From contig NZ_AQQP01000007.1 in NCBI RefSeq assembly GCF_002210165.1, positions 62,001-126,000 of the forward strand: a stretch of DNA of 64,000 nt. The letters are read 5' to 3'. Positions 1 through 8,710 of this stretch are shown here, in pieces. The position numbers and the translations under genes were made by a program. Source of the stretch: Phaeobacter sp. 22II1-1F12B. GTDB lineage: Bacteria > Pseudomonadota > Alphaproteobacteria > Rhodobacterales > Rhodobacteraceae. The notes under the pieces were generated by a model, which saw only the letters and a program-made list of their open reading frames with translations, was not told where the DNA came from and made no database searches. Numbering within the stretch: position 1 is the stretch's first letter; every line of letters begins with the position of its first letter.

Positions 1-2
1 TC

Positions 3-761
3 CGGGCCGAGCGTGACAGGCTGCTGGTCGCGACCAAGGTCGGCTATATCGGCGGGGCCGGTGCGCAGAATATCCGCGAACAGTTCGATATATCGCGTCA
101 GCGGTTGGATCTGGACATGGTGGACCTGCTTTACCTGCACCGGTTCGATCCGGACACCGAACTGTCGGAAACCATGGAGGCTTTCGCCAAGCTGCGAGAC
201 GCCGGGTTGATCCGATATATCGGTCTGTCGAATTTCGCGGCATGGCAGGTGATGAAAGCTCAGGCTGTCGCTGCGCGGTTCGGCATCCGTGTCGATGCCT
301 TGCAGCCGATGTACAATCTGGCCAAGCGTCAGGCCGAAGTGGAAATCCTGCCCATGTGTGCGGATCAGGAGATTTCGGTCTGTGCCTATTCGCCGCTGGG
401 CGGCGGATTGCTGACTGGCAAATACCTTGCCGGTGGCCGCGGCCGGTTGAGCGAGGACGACCGCTATGGCGCCCGCTATGGACAGGGCTGGATGCAGGAG
501 ACCGCCGCCGGGTTGGTCGAGATTGCCCGGGAATTGTCGGTCGAACCGGCGGTTCTTGCCGTGGCCTGGGTCGCGGCCCATCGGGACCGGCCCATGCCGA
601 TCATCTCGGCGCGGGATACGGCGCAGCTGAAACCGTCGCTTGCTGCGATGGATTTTGAGATGGACGAGGCGCTTTACACGCTGCTTGCGGCGCTTAGCCC
701 TGCCCCGCCACCGGCCACGGACCGGCTTGAGGAGCAAACGCTTGGAGAAGCCGGGACATGA
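3..761 (+). CDS. Aldo/keto reductase, 5'-truncated by the window edge
   Basis: The C-terminal 252 residues of an NAD(P)H-dependent aldo/keto reductase are visible; the reading frame is open from the first bases, so the true start lies outside the window. The (beta/alpha)8-barrel pattern is clear: a VATKVGY strand, the DMVDLLYLHRFDPDTEL strand-loop, IRYIGLSNFAAWQ, then LQPMYNLAKRQAE and CAYSPLGGGLLTGKY. These correspond to the AKR segments around the catalytic-His strand, the conserved G(L/V)SNF turn and the cofactor-binding region. The catalytic Asp/Tyr would be in the missing N-terminus. The family reduces aldehydes and ketones in the cytosol; the substrate cannot be told from sequence. It is followed by 127 bp without a gene. 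Confidence 0.9.
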   Translation, partial: RAERDRLLVATKVGYIGGAGAQNIREQFDISRQRLDLDMVDLLYLHRFDPDTELSETMEAFAKLRDAGLIRYIGLSNFAAWQVMKAQAVAARFGIRVDALQPMYNLAKRQAEVEILPMCADQEISVCAYSPLGGGLLTGKYLAGGRGRLSEDDRYGARYGQGWMQETAAGLVEIARELSVEPAVLAVAWVAAHRDRPMPIISARDTAQLKPSLAAMDFEMDEALYTLLAALSPAPPPATDRLEEQTLGEAGT

Positions 762-888
762 GGATAGTGTCCGGAGTTGATGCCCATGGCTGCGGCTGTA
801 GTCTCATAGGACAGCTTTCGGTCAGGGCAAAGTGCCCCCTGCCCTCACTCAGGTTTCGCTTCGCCAATGTTATTGAGGATCGCCCACC

Positions 889-1542
889 ATGCCCAAACGC
901 CTGATCCCCTCTGCCGAAGGCTATGCGGAACCGGATAGCGATGGCTTCCTCCACGCTCCTGCCGCCGCTCGGAACGCCGAAGCCATCCGGAACCTGTTGA
1001 AGTCGCATGCCACCTCGCCCGGTCGCGCGCTTGAGCTTGCAAGCGGGACGGGACAGCATGTGGTCGAACTGGCCCGTGCCCTGCCACATCTGCATTGGCA
1101 ACCCTCGGAAGTTGACGAAAAACGCGCCGCCGCCATCGATGCGCGCGTCCTGCGGGCAGACCTTTCCAATCTTTCAAAGGTGCGCCGTGTGGATGCGACC
1201 GGGCCCGGATGGGGGAAGGAGAACACTGGCCAGACCCTGATTCTTCTGGTGAACCTGCTGCATTTAATCAGCGATGAAGAAGCAAAAGTGCTTATCACCG
1301 AAGCTTCTGTCGCCCTCGAACATGGCGGTATCTTCGTGATCTACGGCCCCTTTAAGCGCGCCGGGAAACTGACGAGCGAGGGCGACGCGGATTTCCACGC
1401 GATGCTGCAGGCGCAGGATAGCGCCGTAGGATACAAGGACGATACCTGGATCGTCGAGTTGTTGCAGGGCGCGGGTCTCGACATGGTCGATACCGTCGAA
1501 ATGCCAGCCAACAACCTTGCCCTGATTGCGCGCAAGCCTTAG
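889..1542 (+). CDS. DUF938 family SAM-dependent methyltransferase
   Basis: A 217-residue protein of the DUF938 family, a small class I methyltransferase group widespread in proteobacteria but without an assigned substrate. The glycine-rich SAM loop is ALELASGTGQHVVELA at about residues 46-61, followed by an acidic strand end (QPSEVDE) expected to bind the ribose. Later segments LILLVNLLHLIS and FVIYGPFKR match the family core. Length is normal for the family. The ATG is followed by MPKRLIPSAEGY, the typical DUF938 opening, which supports the start. It stands alone between the reductase and a convergent Hint-domain gene. What it methylates is unknown. Confidence 0.88.
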   Translation: MPKRLIPSAEGYAEPDSDGFLHAPAAARNAEAIRNLLKSHATSPGRALELASGTGQHVVELARALPHLHWQPSEVDEKRAAAIDARVLRADLSNLSKVRRVDATGPGWGKENTGQTLILLVNLLHLISDEEAKVLITEASVALEHGGIFVIYGPFKRAGKLTSEGDADFHAMLQAQDSAVGYKDDTWIVELLQGAGLDMVDTVEMPANNLALIARKP

Positions 1543-1552
1543 CCGCAACGCC

Positions 1553-2191
1553 TTAGGCGTAGAACGGCAGGTAGTCCACGTCGGTCATGATCGGGAAGCT
1601 TGCAGGCGGAAAGCTGTCGGGTGCGGCACGCAACCCGGGGAAGCATTCGTCCAGCTCCTCGCGGATTTCACCGGCCAGCGCGGCAATCGCGGCGGCATCG
1701 GGCAGGAAGCTTTCGACCGGCAGGCCATTTGCCGCCAGCACTTGGTGCTCTTCGAAAACAAGCTGGTAATAGGTGATGCTCTCCATCGAGCTATCGGCAA
1801 AGATCGCATCGCTGGAACCGGCGATTTTACGGGCCTCGGTCAGGACGGATTTGTCATCGGCCACACCGCCCAGCCGGAAACCGGGAATCAGCAGGCGGTG
1901 ATCGGGTGCCACGAGCAGGTCGCGCTGCGGCATCATCGGGCCGATCGCACGGGGACGTAGTCGGATCGGTGCCAGCGCAGGCTGGGCCAGCATCTGTTCC
2001 TTCGTCACACGGCGCTTCCAGACCATCTGAACCGGTTTTAGCCCGTTCCGCGTCACGATCAGATCACCGGCACGCACGATTTCGATTCGACGCAACCCGC
2101 AGGGGGTGCGCAGGTTCGCCCCCTCCGCGATACCTCCGGTAAAGCGATGCGGGACAAGCTCCGGGACGGCGATTTTGGCTTGAAAGCTCAC
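1553..2191 (-). CDS. Short Hint (hedgehog/intein-like) domain protein, apparently lacking the Cys nucleophile
   Basis: The protein consists almost entirely of one Hint_2-type domain, as found in many Rhodobacterales proteins. Recognisable blocks are ANLRTPCGLRRIEIVRAGD, LIVTRNGLKPVQMVW and LLVAPDHRLLI; the last contains the conserved block-B-like His. In canonical members the fold opens with C-F-T-x-G-T and the Cys attacks the preceding peptide bond. Here the equivalent segment is HRFTGGIAEG, with Arg before Phe-Thr, so autoprocessing seems unlikely. The GTG at 2191 is chosen because AGGA lies 10 nt upstream; another in-frame GTG at 2230 has no ribosome site and would add 13 residues. It has no large exported N-terminal region, unlike most Hint_2 proteins. 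Role unknown. Confidence 0.75.
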   Translation of the reverse strand: MSFQAKIAVPELVPHRFTGGIAEGANLRTPCGLRRIEIVRAGDLIVTRNGLKPVQMVWKRRVTKEQMLAQPALAPIRLRPRAIGPMMPQRDLLVAPDHRLLIPGFRLGGVADDKSVLTEARKIAGSSDAIFADSSMESITYYQLVFEEHQVLAANGLPVESFLPDAAAIAALAGEIREELDECFPGLRAAPDSFPPASFPIMTDVDYLPFYA

Positions 2192-2421
2192 GATGATCTT
2201 TTCCTGACTGCCTGCAATTGATTTGACCACTCTACATCGAACTAAGGCGGAAATTGGGACGCGCTATGCCGGTTCCCGGACAAAACGGGGGCAGCAACCT
2301 GTCCCGTTTCTGAAACCGCATCAAAACTGTGCACCAAATGGATTGCCAATTTTCCTGTAGCGACCCGGCATAGTGTCCGGAATTTTCCGAAAATGAAAAT
2401 TTGGCGGCCTCTGCCGTTTGC

Positions 2422-2455
2422 CAAGAAAAAGGCCCGGCGCAAATGGCCGGGCCTT
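2422..2455 (-). terminator. Orphan Rho-independent terminator
   Basis: AAGGCCCGGC and GCCGGGCCTT (2429-2438 and 2446-2455) form a perfect 10-bp stem with a 7-nt loop. On the minus strand it is followed by TTTTTCTT. No supported minus-strand gene lies between it and the next upstream terminator near 2833-2875, so it may end a small RNA. Confidence 0.75.
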
Positions 2456-2830
2456 CTCTTGTTGCATCGCGGAACGGATCGGGCGTGCTTGTGACCGTAG
2501 TCGTCACCCGATTGTGCCAGTCCCGTTCGGCAACAAGTGACGAAAGGAGGGCGGTTTTCCCTAACCTCTTTGAGTTGCGGCGATTGCGGCGCGCCTCCCC
2601 TGTTTCGGCAAATGCCCATGATAGGCGGGATCTGGCGTACGCAGATCACCCGGATCGCCAAATCGGACATGCCTCCCTCACCTCCTGCCCGGATGAACGG
2701 GGCCAGAAGGCGCCATGCAAGCCGGTTGCACGTTCCTTAACAGAATAACCGAGTCGCGGCAAAACGGATGAAGGCGTTAACCTATTGCCGACAGCTTATT
2801 GCAAACTGGCAAAAGATTTCTGACAGACAT

Positions 2831-2875
2831 GAAAATGGCCCCGGGTTCTGCTTGGTGCAGAGCCCCCGGGGCCAT
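2831..2875 (-). terminator. Terminator of the dimethylglycine dehydrogenase gene
   Basis: TGGCCCCGGG pairs with CCCGGGGCCA, extended inward by TTCTGC/GCAGAG, with T residues following on the minus strand. It sits 15 bp past the stop codon of the minus-strand dehydrogenase gene. Confidence 0.8.
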
Positions 2876-2889
2876 GGTTTCAGGCTGTC

Positions 2890-5379
2890 TTAGGCATCCT
2901 TGCGGATGACCGCGTTGGACGGATCGTAGGGGCTGTCTTCGACAATTTCGGCGTCCCAGAGCTGGTCGAACATCTTGACCTTCAGCTTGGTGCCGACAGT
3001 TGCCAGATCAGGATTAACGTAGCCCATGCCGATGGACTTGCCGAAGGCCACGGAATACCCGCCCGAGGTCAGGCGGCCAACCTTGGTGTCGCCATCGTAA
3101 AGCGCCTCACGACCCCATGGATCGGCATCTTCGGGTCCGTCGATCAACACGGTGACGCATTTCGACCGGACGCCCAGCGCCTCCATCGCTTCCTTGCCGC
3201 GGAATTCCTTGGAAAGATCCACAAAGCGCGGCAGGTCCGCCTCTAGCGGGGTCGCATCCCGGCCAAGCTCGTTGCCGAAGGCACGATAGGATTTCTCCTG
3301 CCGCAGCCAGTTCTGCGCCCGTGCACCGACAAGTTTCATCCCGTGCTTTTCACCGGCCGCCATCAGCTGATCCCAGAGATAGTTCTGCATCTCGATCGGG
3401 TGATGCAATTCCCAGCCAAGCTCGCCCGTATAGGCCACGCGGATCGCGCGGACCGGGCACATGCCCAGCTCGATATTGCGGCAGGACAGCCACGGGAAAC
3501 GTTTGTTCGAGAGCGCGGTCGCCGGATCGGCGTCCTTGATGATCTCGTTCAGGACATCGCGGGATTTCGGCCCGGCGATGGCAAAGACACCCCATTGCGT
3601 GGTCACGTCCTGAATTTCGATATAGCCGAACTCGCCCGCCTTATCCTCAGCCGATTTGCGCAGGTAATCCGCGTCATAGGCCGTCCATGCACCGGCAGAG
3701 ACGAGGTAATAGGCATCCTCGGCGATCCGCACGATGGTGTATTCCGTCCGGGTCGTACCCGCGTCGGTCAGCGCATAGGTCAGGTTGATGCGGCCCACCT
3801 TGGGCAGTTTGTTGCAGGTAAACCAGTCAAGGAACTGGGTCGCGCCCGGTCCTTTGACCACATGCTTGGTAAACGCGGTCGCATCGACAAGGCCGACGCC
3901 TTCGCGGATCGCCTTGGCCTCTTCCACCGCATGTTCCCACCAGCCGCCGCGACGGAAGCTGCGCGAGGCATGATCGTCAAACCCGACCGGCGCGTAATAG
4001 TTCGGACGCTCCCAACCGTTCACATGGCCAAACTGCGCGCCCAGCGCCTTTTGCCGATCATAGGCCGGGGCGGTGCGCAGCGGGCGCGCCGCTTCGCGCT
4101 CTTCATCCGGGTGGTGCAGGATGAAGACATGCGCATAGCTTTCCTCGTTCTTCTGCACCGCGTATTCGGTTGTCATCCACGACCCGTAGCGCTTGGGATC
4201 AAGCGAGGCCATGTCGATCTCGGCCTCTCCCTCGACCATCATCTGGGCAAGGTAGTAGCCGGTGCCGCCCGCGGCCGTGATCCCAAACGAGAACCCTTCG
4301 GCAAGCCACATGTTGCGCAGACCCGGCGCCGGGCCGACCAGCGGGTTGCCATCGGGCGTATAGCAGATCGGGCCGTTGAAATCGTCCTTGAGTCCGACAG
4401 TTTCCGAGGTCGGAATCCGGTGGATCATCGACATGTATTCCTCTTCGATCCGGTCCAGATCGAGCGGGAAGAGATCGGCGCGGAAGGTTTCCGGCACTTC
4501 GTACTTGAACCGCGCGGGCGCGCCTTCCTCATAGGGGCCAAGGATCCAGCCACCGCGTTCCTCGCGCACGTACCACTTGGCATCCGCATCACGCAGAACC
4601 GGGTGTTCGCCATGGGTCTTGCGATATTCGACCAGCGCAGGATCGGGTTCGGTCACGACGAACTGGTGCTCGACCGGGATGGCCGGGATCTTGATGCCCA
4701 GCAGCTTGGCGGTACGCTGCGCGTGGTTGCCGGTCGCCGTGACGACATGCTCGGCCTGAATGACGATCTGCTCGTCCGAGGTGACGAGGTTGCCGCCTTT
4801 TTCGACCATCTTGGTGCAGGTCACGTTCCAGTGGCTGCCGGTCCATTCATAGCCGTCGACCTGCCATTTGCGCTCGATCATCACGCCGCGCTGCCGCGCG
4901 CCCTTGGCCATCGCCATGGTCACATCCGCCGGGTTGATATAGCCATCGGTCGGGTGGAAGATCGCGCCTTTCAGGTCTTCGGTGCGCACCAGCGGCCAGC
5001 GTTCCTTGATCTGGTCGGGGGTCATCCATTCATAGGGGACACCGGCGGTTTCGGCGGTCGAGGCATAAAGCATGTATTCGTCCATGCGATCCTGCGTCTG
5101 CGCCATGCGCAGGTTGCCCACCACGGAAAAGCCCGCGTTCAGACCGGTCTCGGCTTCGAGCGATTTGTAGAAATCGACCGAGTACTTGTGGATATGCGTC
5201 GTCGCGTAGGACATGTTGAACAGCGGCAAAAGCCCTGCCGCGTGCCAGGTCGAACCGGACGTCAGCTCGTCCCGTTCCAGCAGCATGACATCCGTCCAGC
5301 CGGCTCGGGCAAGATGATAGGCGATCGAGGTACCGACGGCACCACCGCCGACGACAAGGGCTTTGACCTGGGTTTTCAT
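2890..5379 (-). CDS. FAD-dependent dimethylglycine/sarcosine dehydrogenase with GcvT-type C-terminus
   Basis: An 829-residue flavoenzyme that oxidatively demethylates an N-methylglycine, most likely dimethylglycine to sarcosine, passing the one-carbon unit to tetrahydrofolate. The N-terminal FAD-binding (DAO) domain opens with ALVVGGGAVGTSIAYHLA, followed by the LLERDELTSGSTWHAAG segment typical of DMGDH/SARDH flavin attachment regions. Residues from about 430 onward are the folate-binding GCV_T and GCV_T C-terminal barrel (YTGELGWELHHP, LTSGGYSVAFGKSIGMGYV). Length matches the family. The ATG at 5379 has GGAG close upstream; an in-frame ATG farther out would add 33 residues without resemblance. 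It is monocistronic with its own terminator. It would belong to glycine betaine catabolism, common in marine Rhodobacteraceae. Confidence 0.9.
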   Translation of the reverse strand: MKTQVKALVVGGGAVGTSIAYHLARAGWTDVMLLERDELTSGSTWHAAGLLPLFNMSYATTHIHKYSVDFYKSLEAETGLNAGFSVVGNLRMAQTQDRMDEYMLYASTAETAGVPYEWMTPDQIKERWPLVRTEDLKGAIFHPTDGYINPADVTMAMAKGARQRGVMIERKWQVDGYEWTGSHWNVTCTKMVEKGGNLVTSDEQIVIQAEHVVTATGNHAQRTAKLLGIKIPAIPVEHQFVVTEPDPALVEYRKTHGEHPVLRDADAKWYVREERGGWILGPYEEGAPARFKYEVPETFRADLFPLDLDRIEEEYMSMIHRIPTSETVGLKDDFNGPICYTPDGNPLVGPAPGLRNMWLAEGFSFGITAAGGTGYYLAQMMVEGEAEIDMASLDPKRYGSWMTTEYAVQKNEESYAHVFILHHPDEEREAARPLRTAPAYDRQKALGAQFGHVNGWERPNYYAPVGFDDHASRSFRRGGWWEHAVEEAKAIREGVGLVDATAFTKHVVKGPGATQFLDWFTCNKLPKVGRINLTYALTDAGTTRTEYTIVRIAEDAYYLVSAGAWTAYDADYLRKSAEDKAGEFGYIEIQDVTTQWGVFAIAGPKSRDVLNEIIKDADPATALSNKRFPWLSCRNIELGMCPVRAIRVAYTGELGWELHHPIEMQNYLWDQLMAAGEKHGMKLVGARAQNWLRQEKSYRAFGNELGRDATPLEADLPRFVDLSKEFRGKEAMEALGVRSKCVTVLIDGPEDADPWGREALYDGDTKVGRLTSGGYSVAFGKSIGMGYVNPDLATVGTKLKVKMFDQLWDAEIVEDSPYDPSNAVIRKDA

Positions 5380-5538
5380 GGAAGGCGACTCCGTTCGATT
5401 TCGCCTCCTCAATAGCGTCAAATGAATCGGGCGTAGAAGCGCCCCCGACACGTCACGGCTGGAATGCGACATGTGCAATCTAATGCAGCTGTCCCAGCCG
5501 TCAGAATTCTTCGATTTGGACGCGAATACGTTTCAATT

Positions 5539-5557
5539 CCGCCTGTTTTACAGGCGG
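5539..5557. other. Hairpin between divergently functioning units upstream of the dehydrogenase
   Basis: CCGCCTGT and ACAGGCGG are perfect inverted repeats with a 3-nt loop. They lie downstream of the minus-strand unknown gene (stop at 5623) and upstream of the dehydrogenase start. There is no good T-run on either strand, so a weak terminator or an operator are both possible. Confidence 0.4.
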
Positions 5558-5622
5558 ATTCGGCTGCTTTCCCGCGCGACCACCCCTGTCGCAAATCGCG
5601 ACTCAGTCCGTGGTGAAAACGT

Positions 5623-6702
5623 CTAGGGATCGACCTTGCAGAAGGTACCCGCACCGCAGTTCTGGTTCAGCCGCTGGCTCAGCGTCTTGCGCTTGGATGT
5701 GGGCGGTTCATCCAGCATCTGCTGCACAGCGACATCTCTTTGCGAGGTCAGAGAGGTCACCCCGCTGCCACCGATCAGCGATTTTTCAAGCTGGGTCGGC
5801 TGGAACGCCTTGTCCATCGCCAGTTGCGCTGCCTTGCGCTGTCCCGGTGCCGCCCGTTTCAGGGCATCGGCATGTTGCGCCGAGATATATTGCGCCTGCG
5901 CCGCGCTCAGCGGCACGGCATCGGATCCGACCCCGACCAGCGGCGTATCCAGCATCGCGTTCAGCGCGTCGTAATCGATGGTATCCAGTACCGCGCGAAC
6001 CGAGTCATCCTGCGCCCGGGCCGAGACTTTCAGCGTGATGGAATCACCCATCTTCGCCTCGAATACCGCCCGCTCGCGACCGTCGCCCTTGTCTTCCGTA
6101 AACATCGACGTCCGGCGCACGAATGTAACGCCCCGGATGACGTCAAAGCCACTGAACGAAGACATATTCTGAAGGTTCGATGCCATCAAATTGATGGCCG
6201 CATTGGTACGATGGTTCGCCTGAGAGGGCTGCGTATAATACGCCGAAACAAAGATCAGCTCATCGCCCCGCGCATAGATCCGCGTAGAGTCGCGTTTTTT
6301 CTTGGCACGCGCCTCTTCATTCGCGCCAAGCAGGGTCTTGATCTTGGGATCGTCAAGGAACTCCTTTTCGAAATCCTGCATCTCGCGCTGCGGTGTCATC
6401 CGCGCATCCAGCTCTTTGCTCCACGCCAGCATTTCCCAGCCCTCGGGCGCGGCGCCCAGATGATCGGCGGGATTGCCCCGTTCGCGGGCGCCCTGTTTCG
6501 CATCCGGCAAGACCCGTTCCTTGAACTGGGCCATCTTTCCTGCAATCTCGCTGGTGTCGAGATCGGCGGCCGCCATCCATTTTCCCAGATAGGCACCCGG
6601 CGTGTAATCGCCCCCGTGCTTCTTCTGTTCGGCAAGGTAATCCGTTCCCATGAACGCCAGCCCTGCAATGGCTCCAAAGACGATAAGATATCCCTTGCTC
6701 AT
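5623..6702 (-). CDS. Unknown membrane-anchored protein
   Basis: A 359-residue protein that I do not recognise as a named family. Residues 5-20 (YLIVFGAIAGLAFMG) are one hydrophobic segment, followed by a charged region, so it is probably an inner-membrane-anchored protein with most of its mass in the periplasm or cytosol. The remainder is soluble and helix-rich with no visible catalytic motif; it ends with two cysteines in NCGAGTFCKVDP. The ATG at 6702 is preceded by GAGGA about 10 nt upstream; a TTG nine bases earlier is less likely. It lies immediately beyond rnpB on the same strand, separated by about 120 bp, and is probably transcribed alone. Confidence 0.7.
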   Translation of the reverse strand: MSKGYLIVFGAIAGLAFMGTDYLAEQKKHGGDYTPGAYLGKWMAAADLDTSEIAGKMAQFKERVLPDAKQGARERGNPADHLGAAPEGWEMLAWSKELDARMTPQREMQDFEKEFLDDPKIKTLLGANEEARAKKKRDSTRIYARGDELIFVSAYYTQPSQANHRTNAAINLMASNLQNMSSFSGFDVIRGVTFVRRTSMFTEDKGDGRERAVFEAKMGDSITLKVSARAQDDSVRAVLDTIDYDALNAMLDTPLVGVGSDAVPLSAAQAQYISAQHADALKRAAPGQRKAAQLAMDKAFQPTQLEKSLIGGSGVTSLTSQRDVAVQQMLDEPPTSKRKTLSQRLNQNCGAGTFCKVDP

Positions 6703-6820
6703 ATCCGGCAATTCCTCGGCTTAAATACTTTGGTTAAATTAGCCGTCGAATGCGGGCAGGAATGCGGCACATTCCGCTCGATTGAATGAAACCTGCCCCC
6801 GACCTACGGGAAATACGCGC

Positions 6821-7202
6821 GGAGAGCCTGTAAGCCGGATTTTGTTCCGGGGTTGCCCCCTTCGATGACCATTCATCTACGGTACATGTTGCCATGCACC
6901 TTTAGCTGCCAACCCGACCCCTCTCGGCAAAAGCGAGCCTAGCGGCGGTATCCCCAAGGGGACCAGCCCGCGCGGGGGTCCTATTTGGCATTGCTCCCGG
7001 TGGGGCTTGCCTTGCCGCCCCTGTTGCCAGCGGCGCGGTGGGCTCTTACCCCACCGTTTCACCCTGACCCCGACCTGCGGGGCCGTCTGTTCTCTGTGGC
7101 GCTATCCGTCGGGTTACCCCGCCCGGGCGTTACCCGGCACCGTTGCTTCTTGGAGTCCGGACTTTCCTCGGGGCTTTACGCCCCGCGGCCATCCGGCTCT
7201 CC
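6821..7202 (-). ncRNA. rnpB: RNase P RNA (type A)
   Basis: The catalytic RNA of RNase P, which removes 5' leaders from tRNA precursors. The minus strand begins GGAGAGCCGGAUGGCCGC and ends with GGCUUACAGGCUCUCC, so the two ends pair to form helix P1. The conserved GAGGAAAGUCCGGACUCC block (CR-I) lies just inside the 5' end. Near the 3' side are the ACAGAA-type core, a GGUAAGAGCCCACCG segment and the final AUCCGGCUUAC that carries the universally conserved CR-V partner. The size of about 382 nt fits alphaproteobacterial RNase P RNA. Exact ends are inferred from the P1 pairing and could differ by a few bases. Confidence 0.96.
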
Positions 7203-7237
7203 GCGCAAGGCGCATGTGGCAGCAAGCGTCGCGCCGG

Positions 7238-7933
7238 TCAAGCCCCAAGCCCGCCGGGCGCAGACCCGCGCAGCGCATCCAGATCGGCCTCGCAAAGCGC
7301 CCCCTGCCCCCAGGGCCGGAACCGCAGGCGCACCGCCTCAAGCAGGTCCGCGTCGCTGACATCCGCCGTGAACCCGGCCGCCCGGGCCAGATCGTGGAAC
7401 GTCTTTCCCGTCACCCCGGGCGTTTCTACCGCCAGTCCCTGCCGTGCCAGCCGTGCCCAGTCGAACCTCGGCCCCGGATCGCACTTGCGCCCCGGCGCCA
7501 TGCAGGAATGCCCGATCACCCCTTCCGGGCCAATCGACCACCGCCCCATGATCCCGGCCAAAAGCTCTTCGAGCACCGCCATCTGCGGCTCGGCAAAGGG
7601 ATGTGTCCCGCGATTGTCCAGCTCGATCCCGATCGAGCGCGAATTGATATCACTCAGCCCGGCCCATTCCCCTGCCCCGGCATGCCAGGCCCGCTGGGAT
7701 TCCTCGACCATCTGCCAAAGCTGTCCATCGCCACCGATCAGGTAATGCGCGGACACCTCGGCTTCGGGGTCGCACAGCCGTTCAAGCGCCGCCTCGACGC
7801 TCTCCATGGCGGTGTAATGGATCACCACCAGCGACGGCACCAGCCCGTCGCGCCGTGCCGTGAAATTCGGCGAAGGTTGCCAGATCGGCGAAATCAGTTC
7901 TGGACCGCCGCACGGAAAGGCGCCGGGTTCCAT
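7238..7933 (-). CDS. ampD: N-acetylmuramoyl-L-alanine amidase, AmpD type
   Basis: A 231-residue zinc amidase that cleaves the lactyl-amide bond between (anhydro)MurNAc and the stem peptide in cell-wall recycling. The amidase_2 signature is clear: VVIHYTAM supplies the first His ligand, VSAHYLIGGDGQLWQMV and RAWHAGAG follow, SIGIELDNRG carries the conserved Glu region, and GHSCMAPGRKCDPG gives the second His and the acidic ligand. No signal peptide is seen, which fits a cytosolic recycling enzyme. The ATG at 7933 overlaps the upstream lipoprotein gene by 40 bp; the homologous part begins only at IWQPSPNF, so a later non-ATG start near the upstream stop is possible. It is translationally close to the preceding gene and likely co-transcribed with it. 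Confidence 0.9.
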   Translation of the reverse strand: MEPGAFPCGGPELISPIWQPSPNFTARRDGLVPSLVVIHYTAMESVEAALERLCDPEAEVSAHYLIGGDGQLWQMVEESQRAWHAGAGEWAGLSDINSRSIGIELDNRGTHPFAEPQMAVLEELLAGIMGRWSIGPEGVIGHSCMAPGRKCDPGPRFDWARLARQGLAVETPGVTGKTFHDLARAAGFTADVSDADLLEAVRLRFRPWGQGALCEADLDALRGSAPGGLGA

Positions 7934-8673
7934 GCGCAGGCATACCCGTCGCCATCCGGATCAAGCCCCCGGCGGTCGCGTTCGGGTCCGCCGCTGGCGA
8001 GGAATTCGATCTGTGCCTGATCGGGCGAGGCAAACCCCGCACAGGCCCGCTGCGCCCGCGCGGCAAGGTTGATACCACTGCGTGAATAAAGCCGGGTACC
8101 CCGGGGATGGCTGGTCTGCAGCGCGTAGTTAACGATATTCGGGTCCGCCGAACCGCTGCGGCTCGGCAGCGCCGTCGGCTCGATCACCTGGTAGTTCTCG
8201 CGCAACGCCTGTGTCCGCGCCGCGTCACTCTGGATCGTACGCTCGGCTGAAACCGCCGAGAAATCGTTCTCGTCGGAAATGCCCGGATTATTGAGACCGA
8301 TCTGAGGCGTCGCGGCCGGTGGTTGCGCGGTCGCCCCGGCGACAGGCGCAGCGGAGGCATTCGGCGAGGTCGCCTGAAGCGCCGCCGCCGTCTCGGCCGC
8401 GATATCCGCCGAATTCGCACTGCTCGACGACCCGGGCGTCGCATACGGCGGCACCGGCTCAAAGCCAGTGTTCGTCGTCGCCGACAGTGGTTCGTCTGAA
8501 ATCGCCACCGGCGGGACAAAACCGCCCCCGGCGCCGGTCAGCGCCAGATCCCGCGCCCGTTGCGCATCTTCCGAATTGTCAAAACCCGTCCCGCCGCTGT
8601 CGGGGATCTGCGGCGCGCAGGCGCCAAGAAATCCGGTAACGGCAAGGGAAAGAACAATGGGGAATACACGCAT
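7894..8673 (-). CDS. Lipoprotein with a C-terminal excalibur-like calcium-binding motif
   Basis: A 259-residue exported protein. The N-terminus MRVFPIVLSLAVTGFLGAC is a type II signal peptide with a lipobox (FLGAC), so residue 19 would be the lipidated Cys. Residues 30-180 are Ala/Pro/Ser-rich and probably unstructured. The C-terminal 40 residues contain RRGLDPDGDGYACAWNP with a second Cys earlier (ACAGF), matching the D-x-D-x-D-G-x-x-C pattern of the excalibur extracellular calcium-binding domain. It is followed at once by ampD with a 40-bp overlap, which suggests a cell-envelope role. The exact function is unknown. Confidence 0.75.
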   Translation of the reverse strand: MRVFPIVLSLAVTGFLGACAPQIPDSGGTGFDNSEDAQRARDLALTGAGGGFVPPVAISDEPLSATTNTGFEPVPPYATPGSSSSANSADIAAETAAALQATSPNASAAPVAGATAQPPAATPQIGLNNPGISDENDFSAVSAERTIQSDAARTQALRENYQVIEPTALPSRSGSADPNIVNYALQTSHPRGTRLYSRSGINLAARAQRACAGFASPDQAQIEFLASGGPERDRRGLDPDGDGYACAWNPAPFRAAVQN

Positions 8674-8710
8674 ACTACAGCCTCATGGCGTTGTTTACAG
8701 GGCTAACCGC

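Larger units (their letters stand above)
2192..2889. other. Gene-free stretch of about 700 bp with two terminators and a dyad
   Basis: No convincing coding region is seen on either strand: open frames here run straight through a hairpin terminator and show no family resemblance. It holds the presumed promoter of the Hint gene, a strong minus-strand terminator at 2422-2455 with no gene feeding it, a GATCTG-N7-CAGATC dyad at 2629-2647, and the terminator of the dimethylglycine dehydrogenase gene. On the minus strand an AGGAGG-like run precedes an ATG at 2670, but the frame lacks coding character. A small untranslated RNA ending at the orphan terminator is possible. Confidence 0.6.

Noticed and set aside
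2242-2670. A 142-codon minus-strand frame with an AGGAGG-like site before its ATG
   Set aside because: It runs through a strong terminator hairpin and has no coding character; a small RNA is a better reading of the region.
3343-5415. A 690-codon open frame on the plus strand, antisense to the dimethylglycine dehydrogenase gene
   Set aside because: It mirrors the high-GC third-position bias of the real gene, is rich in Arg/His/Asp/Gly without any domain pattern, and the minus-strand frame is an unambiguous flavoenzyme.
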